Origin: Serpula lacrymans var. lacrymans S7.9
Lineage: Eukaryota > Basidiomycota > Agaricomycetes > Boletales > Serpulaceae
Length of the DNA: 64,000 nt
Direction of reading: 5' to 3'
Assembly (NCBI RefSeq): GCF_000218685.1
Contig: NW_006763297.1
Coordinates: forward strand, 1,826,249-1,890,248
The notes under the pieces are model-generated. The model did no database searches. It worked only from the letters and a program-made list of their open reading frames with translations, and had not been told where the DNA came from. Shown piece after piece: positions 13,027 to 24,200 of the stretch. The first letter of the stretch is position 1. Each line of letters begins with the position of its first letter. The translations under genes were made by a program, and so were the position numbers.

Positions 13027-13772
13027 TGGAAGACAACGAAAATAAGATTAAGATGAAATGCTGTTAAGACATCTTAATATCATATTCGAAAGATATATGA
13101 AGGAGCGCTGTCGTGATTCAAACCATCGCATTGGCATGCTTAGTAGCATCGTTCAATTGCGGTCCTATCTCTTCCATATTGAACGAGACTGGTCTGGTAG
13201 CGTATAGCTGTCCAAAACAAAACGAAGTATCTGCAGCATATATCCAGGACCACAATTGAAGCTGATTGAAGCTGAAATTCGAACCTTTAGCAGTAGTGCA
13301 GATATTTGCTGCTCGAAACACGATGTGGATAAAATCAACTGTATCCGTCTATTCTGAGCCTATCTACGCTTTGCAGTGACGTTTGGAGCGAAAGTTCAAA
13401 GTCACGTTGGATGTGACATAACGCGTTTGAAGCACGCGTCCGTGATACTTCAGTCCCACGCTCCTTGTCCTCCCCCCGTCAACAGGTCGGTGAGCATATA
13501 GCATTTTGGGGAGTCCAACAAAGGGCTTGAAGGTACGTAAGGCCACATATATGCTCCTAGAATCAACTATAACAGAAATGTCAGCTGGTGTACATATTCG
13601 ATAACGCATTCAAATATCTTTCATCGCCACCACTGTCAGTGAGCGTGGTAGTCGTGGTTGGATCTTGCTTGGACCATCAACCATTATTGTCAAGTAACAA
13701 GCCGGACATGATAATAATTTCGATTCACATTGAAGCAGCAACCTCTGTAAATCATCATTAACGTGCTAGGAT
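13027..13772. other. divergent intergenic region
   Basis: Upstream of KRE9/KNH-like copy 2 (-) and the RIF1-like gene (+). Short frames only; no MluI-box cluster like that of the full-length RIF1 gene was seen on the RIF1-like side. Confidence 0.45.
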
Positions 13773-16700
13773 ATGTTAATAATTGAAGACCAAACGGAAC
13801 ATCCTGGGACGAGTTCCTCGCTACTGAACTCTCCTACCTATCTGAAATCATCAATTGACACTATTGTAGACTCGTTAGGACATGACTCTGATGTCTCTCT
13901 TCACGATCTCTCAGATGCCTACGACGCTTTCTCGTTCAGGCTCAAATCCCAAAGTCAAACATTACAGGGTTCCAGTGAACCTCTAGCCGCCTTGAAATAC
14001 TTGGTGTTGCATTCCCACTCAATTACGCAAGCACTCGATCGAGATATTCGCAAAGTGCATATTGATCCTTTTTCCTCGACACCACGTCACGTAACCTCTC
14101 CTGACGATTTCACGAGTTCAGTTGGTAGCGAGATAACGGAGGATGTTATACAACTTGCAAGAAATACATCCTCTGTGTGCCATTATGCCCTATGCGCGTC
14201 GTCCTATATATTCAGGCTATCAGCCCTATATACCATCTTTTCATGTGTGTGCTTACGAATAAATTCCATCCTGACCATATCTGATTCAACCGTGTAGCGG
14301 CTGACATATCCCTCCTTCTTGACGACATACTTAATATCGTGCTTGCAGAAAGCTTACCCATACACAACAGTCGAAAGGCATACTCTATCTCTATCTGGAT
14401 TTTTCAAGTTCAACAACTCCCCCTTGCCTATCTCTCCCCTCGAAAGCGTGAGATAACATCCGCTGTGCAGAGAGCAATAAGAGATGAGGAAGCTCACCAT
14501 GAAGATTCTGTGATCGACGGACTTAAGGTCAGAAAATTCTCATTTTGTCAAGACTTTCGTTATTGACCCAATCCAGGCAATATGTAATCTCATCACCCAT
14601 AGCGGCTCTGTATTCTTAATACCAGTATCCGACCTGCTCCCATGTATTCTATCAAACCTCGTATCCTCCTCGTTCAACAAGCGTTATGAAGCGGCTTGTG
14701 TAATCGGTAAAATGGCCTCTTTCCTTGTCACTACTCCAAATCAATGCTCTCTCCACTGTCGAAAATCAATTTCTCATCATGTTCTGACATTCATCGATGC
14801 TCAGTGTTCAAAGTCTCGGCCAATAGATATCCCCTTGCCACTTTCAGACGTCCTGCAAGAGGCCATTAAAGCTGGGCGGCCTTCGTCTAAGGGGGATGGA
14901 CCTTCATGGGCGCTCCCTGCACTCGCATCCCTTATTGTTCTATCCGGCCATTCTCTTTTCGCAAATCCCCATGCTCTAAAGCTATTCCTAAATTCTCTAG
15001 CAATAGTGGTAACCCATAAGCGTAGCACCGTGCGTGCACTCCACCCCCATGTCTGGCGGTGCCTCATTTGGGCTTTCAATCAATTCCCATCAACTTCGAG
15101 CAGTCACGCTGATTGTTTTAGCATCAGGCAATCCGCATTTCTCGTTGTCAAACAAGAGCTTGGTACCGGTTTAGGTATCGCACTTACCGCATCCCTGGTT
15201 GGCTCCATAGAGAGTGTAACTCCTTTATCAGAGTGGACATCGACAGTAGCAGATGTAGATGATCCAATCACCAATGTGATCATGGTCGTCGATGAAATGA
15301 TTCACAACGACAACGATCGTACATCGCAGGATGGGCTCTCCTTGCTACACAGACTTCTCGGTGCAGTGGGTGCTCCATCAGTGCCTGTTCGACCTTCGTG
15401 GAGCCCAATTAAAGTTCTCTCTTTGCCATTACTTGACGGAACGATAATCAATGCTGAACGGGACAAGTTACCAACAACTGTACGTGGGATAAGCCAAGTT
15501 GTAATCGAAGAGATAAGGCAGCTTTCGGAGGCTGAAATCACCGCGCACTGGCGGCAACTGGCTTCGATGTGGGCTTACTGTGTACGCAGTACGTCGGGTG
15601 TGTCAATATCAGTAAGTGCATATAGTCTCAGGCATATCACACATATTGATGCTAGTGTAGACTGACCTCGTTCATATTTGGCAATCACTGCTTCTGGGAA
15701 AAGCAGAGCTTACCCAGGGACATGGACATCTTACGGTCTCCTCTGATTCGGCGAAGTGGGTAGTTGCATACGTCATAGACGTTATAAATCAGCCTTCCGT
15801 CGAAGGGAGAGTTGATTATTCAGTAGCTATGAGCATTGCAGACCAGCTCCGTCAACTTTCCATCATAGCGCAGCTTTGGGCGGTGATGAAAAACGTGTTC
15901 GCGCCGTCTTGCCTATCAGTTTCGGCGGAGTACATTTTTGGGGCTATAATCAAGAAAGACTTTTGCTTGACTGATCAAACTATACGAGATGTCTGGAGCG
16001 AGCTATGTGCTGATCTCGTTTCTGCGGAAAACTCTTCATTCTTTGGGAGTATATGCGCGCAGCTTGATGCTCTACGACAAAGTGTGGTTCAACGCGAGCT
16101 CTGGGCTGTTCTCGCGGGAACGATACTATCGTCAGTAACCAGGCCTGCCTGGCAGGATATCGTGTCTTTCCTTGCAGTGCCATCCGGGTATGTCAGAAAT
16201 ATTTTTTGGGCGTACTTTCATTGACATGTCTCATCAACAGCAACTGGGTATTATCCGATACCGAGATACAATTATGGGGAGATTTGCTAAAGTCTATCAT
16301 TCTAACTGCAAAATCTTTTTCTGTGAAGTCTTCTTTCGTTGTTGAGACCTTCGTGCAGCGGTTGAGTGATATGTCAATGAAGGAGGAGTGGGTAACTTTA
16401 CCTTGGGTTAAGACAAAGCTAATTCATTTTCTAGTGCTACAAATACCATGAGAAGGGAACTCCTTGTACTCCTAGACCATTTTGACCATTCTGAGGAATC
16501 CCCGACCCCTACCTTATTGTTGACTAAAATTGATAGTACCTTGTGCGCGTCTTATCCTCCATCTCCTGAATCACTATCCCTTTGCATCGAGCTCCTCAAT
16601 CGACTGGGGACTTTTATCACCTCCTTTCCAATACCTCAGATTATGTGCATTATTTCGCTCCTTAACAGGGCTTTGTGTCACTGGATTGAGGACAAGTCAG

Positions 16701-18450
16701 AAGCTCTATCAGATCAAGACTACAATGATGTGGTTAGTGCTATGATTCCAGCGCCTTCACAGAATATAGCTTACTAATTGTGCACTTTGTGTAGGTCATG
16801 CCCTTGTATTGTGATACACTAAAGGCGCTCAAAGGTCACTTGCCCACTCAGGAGAACCTTATTACCATCGCCCCTTTCCTGGCATTTGGTTTTGAGCGTA
16901 TACCACCGCCAGCTCTAGGACCCATGGCTTTTTCCGAATTCTGGAAGGCCACTTACCACGGTCAAACGCATCTCTACAAAAGTTACCCGGATAAGATCAA
17001 ATTGTGTCTGAAGGCTTTTGACGATGCATTTGGGGGGGATCGGTCCATAGGACTGTCGTTATCCTCAGAGTCACAATCGGCAAGTCATTGCCGCTGATAT
17101 AGATAAAAAGCAGGAATTGAGTTGTGTTTTTGACAGACAACTTCTAGTGTTCCTGATTCTCAGTCATTGTCCCCACAAGTTATTACCGCCGCGCAGCAGT
17201 TTCATGCATGGAGCTCTTACGATTCTAGTGGGCTTGCCCAGGACTACATCCAAATAGAAGTTGCCCAGACATCGGGGGGTGTGCCGCTCGAGAGAGAAGC
17301 ATCGTCGGTCATGCTGGTCGATGTTCCGATCTCGCCGGCGCCTCGATTTTCTGCTTCAGCGTCTGAAATCTGCATAAACCAACAAGCCCAAGACAGTTAT
17401 GCAGACGATAGATCCATCTATCATTCTTCCGGTAATACATATAGCCTTCAGCAAGTTACTTCTGATGCTCCACGAACGTCACCGTCGCGCTTACGGCGTT
17501 CTCCGCTCATAGAGATATCGGCTTCGAAGTGCAACTATCCAGGAGGTAGTATAAAGCGGAAATTGGACGATAGTGGTACGTTGTGCCTAAATTGTTATCC
17601 GTACCTAACTTGAATTGGCTATTTCATGCTAGGTGTCAAACTTTCGAAGCGAAACCGAACGGCAGGCGCCCATTCCCTTCGAAGGTCCCAGCGTCTCGCT
17701 TCAGAGCCTACAAGACGGGTGACCTCACCTGTCATAGTGAACCGAACTGGATCTCTCCCTATCAGTTTGAACAAAAGGGCTGTTTTTGATGGAGTAGAAG
17801 TTCCCACTCTTCAATTGGTCTTAGCGCGCGAACGGCAGAAAAAACGTGTTTCCGAAACCCCGCGGGATACATTGACTCCTACAAGGCCTAGAGAATCTCT
17901 TTCGGTATCGCCAGTATCGTCAGCATCGTCCGAGGACTATGATACCTGGGAGGCAGGTCAACTGGAAGTGGACATGTCAGGTACGATTTACTTTGAATAT
18001 TGTATTTGCTATATTATATTGAATGGCTCACCAGAGGTAGGAGTTGAAAATTCACTGGTAGAAGTACCCGAAAGCTCTTCACCGATAAGTGAAAATAGAC
18101 TTTTTTTCGGTAGGTGCAAAGAGGCAACGTAGTCCTGCACCTGTGTCGATGCTGATGTGTAGTGTCATCAAGATGATCACCAATCTCACACACACACTGA
18201 AGATGTTCACGCACAACATCATGGTCATTTTCACACCGCACACTCACTCCCAGCTCCAGAGCGCTCCTCGCTACGACGATCGAGGACTATGTCTGCGAGT
18301 ATAGAAGCATTGCAAGAATACTACGTGGCTTTGAAAGACAACGCTTCACAACTACCAGTAAAGGAGCTACTCCAACATACGACGCTAGTCCATCAGATTG
18401 GTGCGGTTTTAACTGAGCATGTGGGCAAAAAGCTAGGTTCGACCAGTTAA
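13773..18450 (+). CDS. divergent RIF1-like protein (paralog A)
   Basis: A multi-exon gene of roughly 1,300 codons that tracks the RIF1 gene at 21.2-26.3 kb from a point inside that protein's N-terminus to near its end. Matches include SDLSDAYDAFSFRLK, SRKAYSISIWIFQVQQLPL (compare ARKTCALSIWLLQAQRLPA), SWALPALASLIVLSGHSLF (compare VWSLSILASLIVLLGSALC), and RGVEVPTL-type text GVEVPTLQLVLARERQKK (compare VEVPTLREVRRRWKER). The middle is a helical-repeat array as in RIF1. Introns mostly match in position; the one at 17080-17136 has a GC donor. It lacks the roughly 90-residue N-terminus of RIF1 holding the RVAW and SILK motifs. The 3' end is uncertain: after 18120 the frame ending at 18304 looks poor, whereas another frame to the TAA at 18448-18450 looks protein-like and would need an extra splice or a frameshift. 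Confidence 0.75.
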
Positions 18451-18691
18451 TTTATTTTCCAATTTCTTCGGGTTTCTTCCTATCAAATAATGCTGGATAT
18501 TTATTCTTCTGAGATTCTATGCTATTTATCCGTATTCGGATTTCCATACTAACTGTTAAGTTGTAACATGTATGGACGATATATATCATGTATATACGTC
18601 GCAACCGTATTCTTCACAGCCCTCCCGTGCAAAGGTGATGATATGATCTGGGTCAATACGACGAAAATGATGAGAACTAAGCTGAAAAAAA

Positions 18692-20965
18692 TCATGTTGA
18701 ACAAAAAAAAATATTACCGCCTAACGTTCGAGTAGTAAACCCCACTTCGCAGTAACAGCTGCATATGAGGTTCATTATTCAAGACGGGTATATGCGTCAA
18801 ATAGTAAGGCAAGACGTACAAGTAATCTGCAGGTAAAAAGCAAAGTAATTAGCGCATGTTGACCAGAAGGTAACGGGCGTTACGCACATAACCATTTGCG
18901 TTTAAATACCTCAATTTCTTCTCTACCTTTCGGTCCACCCATGACGGACGGATATTCAGTTTTCAGTGCAGGAACAATGACGCTATCAAAGTTGCTGATG
19001 AAACGTTTTCGCCATTCACGTAGTGTTCGAGCGTAATGTGGCCCGATGTTGGATATAGAATCTACGATGAGTCGACCAGACGAGCCTTTCTCCATGGCTT
19101 GAAGTAGAAGTGTTACAGTCGGTAGAAAACCACCTGGGAAGACTGGATGTGAAATGAATGTAGTTAGAGAAGGCTATACAAAGCGACTAAGACGTATATC
19201 TTACTCTGTATGTGATACATCGATTGTCAACGCATCAGTGCTATTAGATGAGAATGTCAGTCAAAAGGACATGTCGTTCATTTCATACCCATTTCCTGAT
19301 AAAGTCTGTCTCTCGTATATATCGGTCATATCCTATACATACGAGGTGATTGGACGTGAGGTTTGTTTTTGGCTACTGATAATAAAACACTTACGTGCTT
19401 CAGGTATCGTGATAACTTGCACAACACCCACGCCTCCATCCTCCTTCAGGGCCCAATCGACGACGCTCCAGTATTTTTCTATAAATTCAGATCCGACTGC
19501 TTCAATCATCTCTATACTAACGACTCTGTCAAATAGTCCTTTCCACTCGAACGGCATGGCACGATAGTCCATCAGATGGACTTTGATTCTATCCTGCATA
19601 TCAGCCGCTTTTATCCTAGCTAGCGCCATAGTCTGTTGGTGTACTGAGAGCGTGATGGTGTCCACCGTTGTCCCAGGAAAAGTCTGGGCAATGAGTATAG
19701 AGAGGGAACCCCATCCAGAGCCGATCTCGAGTACGCGCTGATTTGAGGATATCTTGGCTTTTGCGATGATATGCCTTAACTTCCGTAGTTGACCTTCGTG
19801 CAAGTCATCGCTGGCGGGGCGGTTCTGAGTAGCCCAAGGGAAAGATACGGAATCCGAGCTGAACGTCGAGGCGCGTTTAGGTCGTAAGAGACCCTGGCCT
19901 CCACTCCACGCGATGGATTCGGCATGACCTCCCTTTAGGTCGGCGTCAAGGGTGTCAAAGATGGCACATGAGTAAGTCATATCCTCCGATAGAAATCCTG
20001 CCATGAAGTGACGAGTGAAAAAGAATTCAGCCATAGAACGAAAGGTAACATACCCGCAAACATTTCGTTGGAAATATCATAGTGTGCTGAAATGTTGCAT
20101 CGAGAATTACTTATTGTGTTCAGAAAGCGGTATGACGTTATTTTTTGAGGAAGTGTGAATAGATACGACGCTTTTGAATCGAGATCCACGAGGTTCTGGC
20201 GGTTGTGAAGAAAAATCTGTATGTATTTATTTGTGAGTAGTGAGAAATTGGACGAGAGAGTGTAGGAAATCATACTTTGAATAGAGCAACCAAGTCGTCA
20301 CATTCTACGTCTCCATACATGTATGCCTCAGAAAACCCGAGGTCCCCCATGGTAACCAATCTGATCCAGAATGTATCCTTAATAACGCGCAGTTCTGCTT
20401 TGAGGTCATCTTTGGGATTGGGACCTTTTAAGGAGGGGAACGCGTATATCTGGGAGTACGTTAGCACTCGCAAATGGCCTGATGTAATTTTTTGCATCAA
20501 TCTATAAAGAAAAAAAGGCAGGTCAGGCTGATGAACAGCATAGTGGACAAAGGAAATAAATACATACGTGATGACAGCAGTTTCCGTTACCCTTATGAGG
20601 GGAGGCCATGCAGTCGTAAGAGCCTTTTCGCGTAGCACACTCCAAGCATTATCTAGGACAGCGAGCACGGAAAAAGGATGTTTAGATGGAGTATCTAGCA
20701 ACTGTTCGGACATGAGCACGAAATAAACGAATAAATGCCTGGGACGCGTGCTGGAGGAGAGTCGTGAGTTATCGCTGAGGTGGGAGAAAACAGATCTAGG
20801 ATTAGTGAGTTTTTCAACGATTTTTGTACCGTGAGCCAAGGGTGATCCATTGCTTGTGGTACCGTCATTCCCACTTCCATTGTAGCATCGATTCATCACC
20901 ATCGGCTTCTGCTTTCCTTTCTCCAATGTCAACAAACTCCGCGGCACATGGCGAGAATGCGACAT
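18692..20965 (-). CDS. cyclopropane-fatty-acyl-phospholipid synthase-like methyltransferase
   Basis: SAM-dependent methyltransferase of the CFA/mycolic-acid synthase family, which methylates or cyclopropanates acyl chains of phospholipids or sphingolipids. The N-terminal half has PFSVLAVLDNAWSVLREKAL, SGHLRVLTYSQIYAFPSL, and MGDLGFSEAYMYGDVECDDL. The catalytic half has NISAHYDISNEMFAGFLSED, MTYSCAIF, then RVLEIGSGWGSLSILIAQTF (SAM-binding motif I), FDRVVSIEMIEAVG, and GGVGVVQVITIPEAR. C-terminal text includes FPGGFLPTVTLLLQAMEKG and a last exon CYCEVGFTTRTLGG joined through an apparent 7-nt exon. One intron near 19160-19280 does not join in phase (see findings). Start chosen at MSHSRHVP (20965); the frame is open to a Met at 21133. 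It lies only about 240 bp downstream of the RIF1 stop, same strand. Confidence 0.82.
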
Positions 20966-21208
20966 TCTACCACCACTAGCATTTTCGACTTTCAAACGTG
21001 GAGCCCGTTGGTAACCAGCGTTAGCATCAATCGTTTTACCATATGCTATTTTATGTTGAATCTCGAGTAATATGCACAGCAGAGAAATCATCCTATATAT
21101 CGATGAAGGGCAAGCCAGTGACACAGCTAACAAAATACAATAAGTTCTTGCTTGAAATGATATACTAATGTAAAATACAATATGTATGAATGCCTTGCGA
21201 GTAAAATT

Positions 21209-24200
21209 CTATTTAGCTAGTTGAGGACGTTGAGCCTCAGAGAAGGAAAGCAGCCGTTGCCGGCGTCGGGTAACGATATCGCGAGATGGACTAGATGTCA
21301 GCGTCGAGTCATCGCTTGGGGGGTCGTAGTCAAGACCGTGGACTCGGCGAAGGGCAGGAGAAATAAGATGATGGGGTGTCACTTGACCCAAGTGTGGATC
21401 GTCGTCAGAAGAAAGCTCAGATGAACCTTCAGTTGGGAACGGATAGGATTTTGTAAGAAGAATTGAATCGTCTGAACCGGCCAATGTAAGTTCACACTCA
21501 AGTTTAGATCAACACTGGACTTACCACTGCCCGCAATATCCAATTCTTCCAAAACTTTGAATGGTGAGGAAGGAATTGTTGCATCAGAATCAGAAACAAC
21601 CATCTCATCCCAGCGCTTCAGTCTTTTCCGGCTATTCCCCTCAGCATACTCTTCCTCTGTATCGCTCATCTTCGGTAAAGAAGATGTACGTCGAAGAAGT
21701 TTAGTTGGAGTTGATGAGGAGTCCGTAGATCTCTGGAGACTAACCCTTCTCTCCTTCCAACGCCGTCGAACTTCTCGCAAGGTTGGAACTTCAACAGCAT
21801 CCATGAATACGGATTTTCGTTTCCTTTTATTTGAACCAGAGACGAGCTGACCAGCCGACTCTGCTATGGCCTCTGGAGCGCTCGCCAGAGTGGGCAGCTC
21901 GCGCGGTGATAATAAAGGATCACTAGAAAGAGTAGCTTCCACCACTTTCTCGTCTTCGCTGTCACTGCCAGAGATGAGGTCCTTGGGCGAACGCATGAAC
22001 GTCCCGGACGCAGTTCTGCCTTTTTTAGGTATACATTCCCGCTCTTCGTCGAACGAACGACGCTTGCCAAGTACAGAAGACGACTTGGGCCGGCTTGGAG
22101 AATTTGCAAGAATGCGTTCTAACACAGAAGGGACAGGTAGAGGGGACACATTTTCCTTGTTCTCCATGATTCTGTGTTTGCCAGGAGACACTGGTAAGCT
22201 CGGCGATGCTTGCTCTGATTTTGCAGTGGGCGAACGTCGTGGGGTTGTATGCGTGCCAGCACTCAATGGTAGAGAAGATGTTGGTGTGCGAAGAAGCAGT
22301 GATTGGAAATTGACAGGAGTTGTTGACGGTTTGTGGGGGCGAGGTGGTGTGGTGCAATTGGAGCGTTTTGTAGGAGTGGATGGTGCTGGGAAAGTGAACA
22401 TCGCAGACGGTGACCCTGAACCAGATTCCAGAGCCCCAGGCAGTAGAGGGGTAAAGAAAGCTGGACCAAGTTGGCCAACGAAGGGAGATTTCTTTTCTGA
22501 CGTAGGTTTCTTCGATGTTGGCTTTTGAACCAGATCGATAGGTGAATCGAGCGTGGCTTTGACCGGTGAATTTTGTTTGCCATATGGAGAGCGCCACTTG
22601 TAGGCATTCGGCGATATATTAGATAGAATATTCTTACGAGGACTGTTCTCTTGATCTGGCGAGTGTGTCCCATGGAGTTCAGCGAGCGAGCGAAGACATG
22701 TTTGTATCTTCTCTGGCCATCCATTTTCAGGTTTGCTCATGTTTGCATAACAAGTGTTCCAGAATTCGTCGAAGGAATCCATAACTGTAGCAGGCTTATC
22801 CGTACGACCACTGAACGACGATTCTAAGAGAGGTGCCAGCAATTCGAGTGTTTGCAAGGTGCGCGGCAGAACTTGAACTCCAAGCAGCGAAGTCTGATAC
22901 AATGGCAACACCTATACGTGGACAACGTTAGCAGTAGTTAATACACGAAGTCCACATTCACTTACCTCATCAGTATAATCAGTTATATCGAAAGTACAGT
23001 AATCGTCCGAGATCCAAGTACACATCCCATCTTGCAGGATCTCAAACATACCCGGCGAGAGCTCCACAGGACATGCGTCCACAATTCTAGTGAGCGACCT
23101 CAGTAGCCAGATAGAACGCATCATGCTACAGGGTTCTGGGGGGTACGTGGAGAGAAGCGTGTCGTTAACAAATTCGAAAACACTAGATGGTACTTGACGT
23201 GCATCCACGATTTCCAGATGACCCAGGAGAAGGTCAGCAACACGAGTAGAGTATGCAAATGTGGGGCTAGGGTTTCGTGATACCGCTTCCGCGACACAGT
23301 CGAGGACGGTCGTAGAGTCAATACCATAGTCCAAGGCCTTGTTCAGCGTATAACTGAGGAAGTTGTCCCAGGTCTGGAAATCGTCATTGCTCAGCTCCCA
23401 GGCATTCGAATCACTGCTTTTCCGTGTTAATACCCATTTGCTCAAGAAAAAACTAATACTCACGCGAAAGGTATTCCCAGTAGGACGACGGCGCACTCCC
23501 ATGTCCCATCAGCGTCTTCTTGCCACTTTTCAACAAAGCAGTTCCACACGAGACTCTGGACACCAGGTTCATAGGTCATTTGGGCCCTGGCACTGGCTCT
23601 ACGTGTCCAGAACTTCTTCAGTTCGTCAATATCACACACAACCAGGACTTCAGCACATAAATAGGCCCATTCTTTCCTCGCATCGTCAGGAGCGTCGGTC
23701 TCCCATACCAAGTCATCTTCGTTCTCCATGAGAGATGTCAATAACTTGGCACCGCCTGCATGCAAGAGGTTGTTGGGAATTGTGGTGCGCATAATTGTCC
23801 AAAATTCGCGTGTGATGGAAAGCTTGAGAGCAGCATTGGAGCGAGATGAATTATTTGGCAGCTTCCGAGGGGACTTGGACGGACTACGATCCTTAACGGG
23901 ACTTGTCGCAACAACAGGAAGTGCAGATCCTGCCTTGTGGGACAGATCAAGGTTTGGATCCTGAAGTATATCAACTAGGATGACGGCTGCTCGACAGGCA
24001 AATTGCACGGTTCCGTCATCGTCACCTGCATCTTTAAGATAATAAGCCGACCCGATCCAAAGACCCAAATAGACCTTATTAAGTACCTTGGAGAACAGCG
24101 ACGTTACCCTTCAACAAGCCTTCCCAAATTGAGACAACCTCAGGCTACACGTGACCCGATCAGCTATCGCATTCAAAGACCATAAGCATTTGCTTACTGG

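Noticed and set aside
21866..22528. 220-codon plus-strand frame and several other frames opposite RIF1 (for example 22025-22597)
   Set aside because: They lie antisense or out of frame within the long Ser/Pro exon of RIF1, whose minus-strand frame is open for 510 codons and matches the paralog. They are composition shadows.
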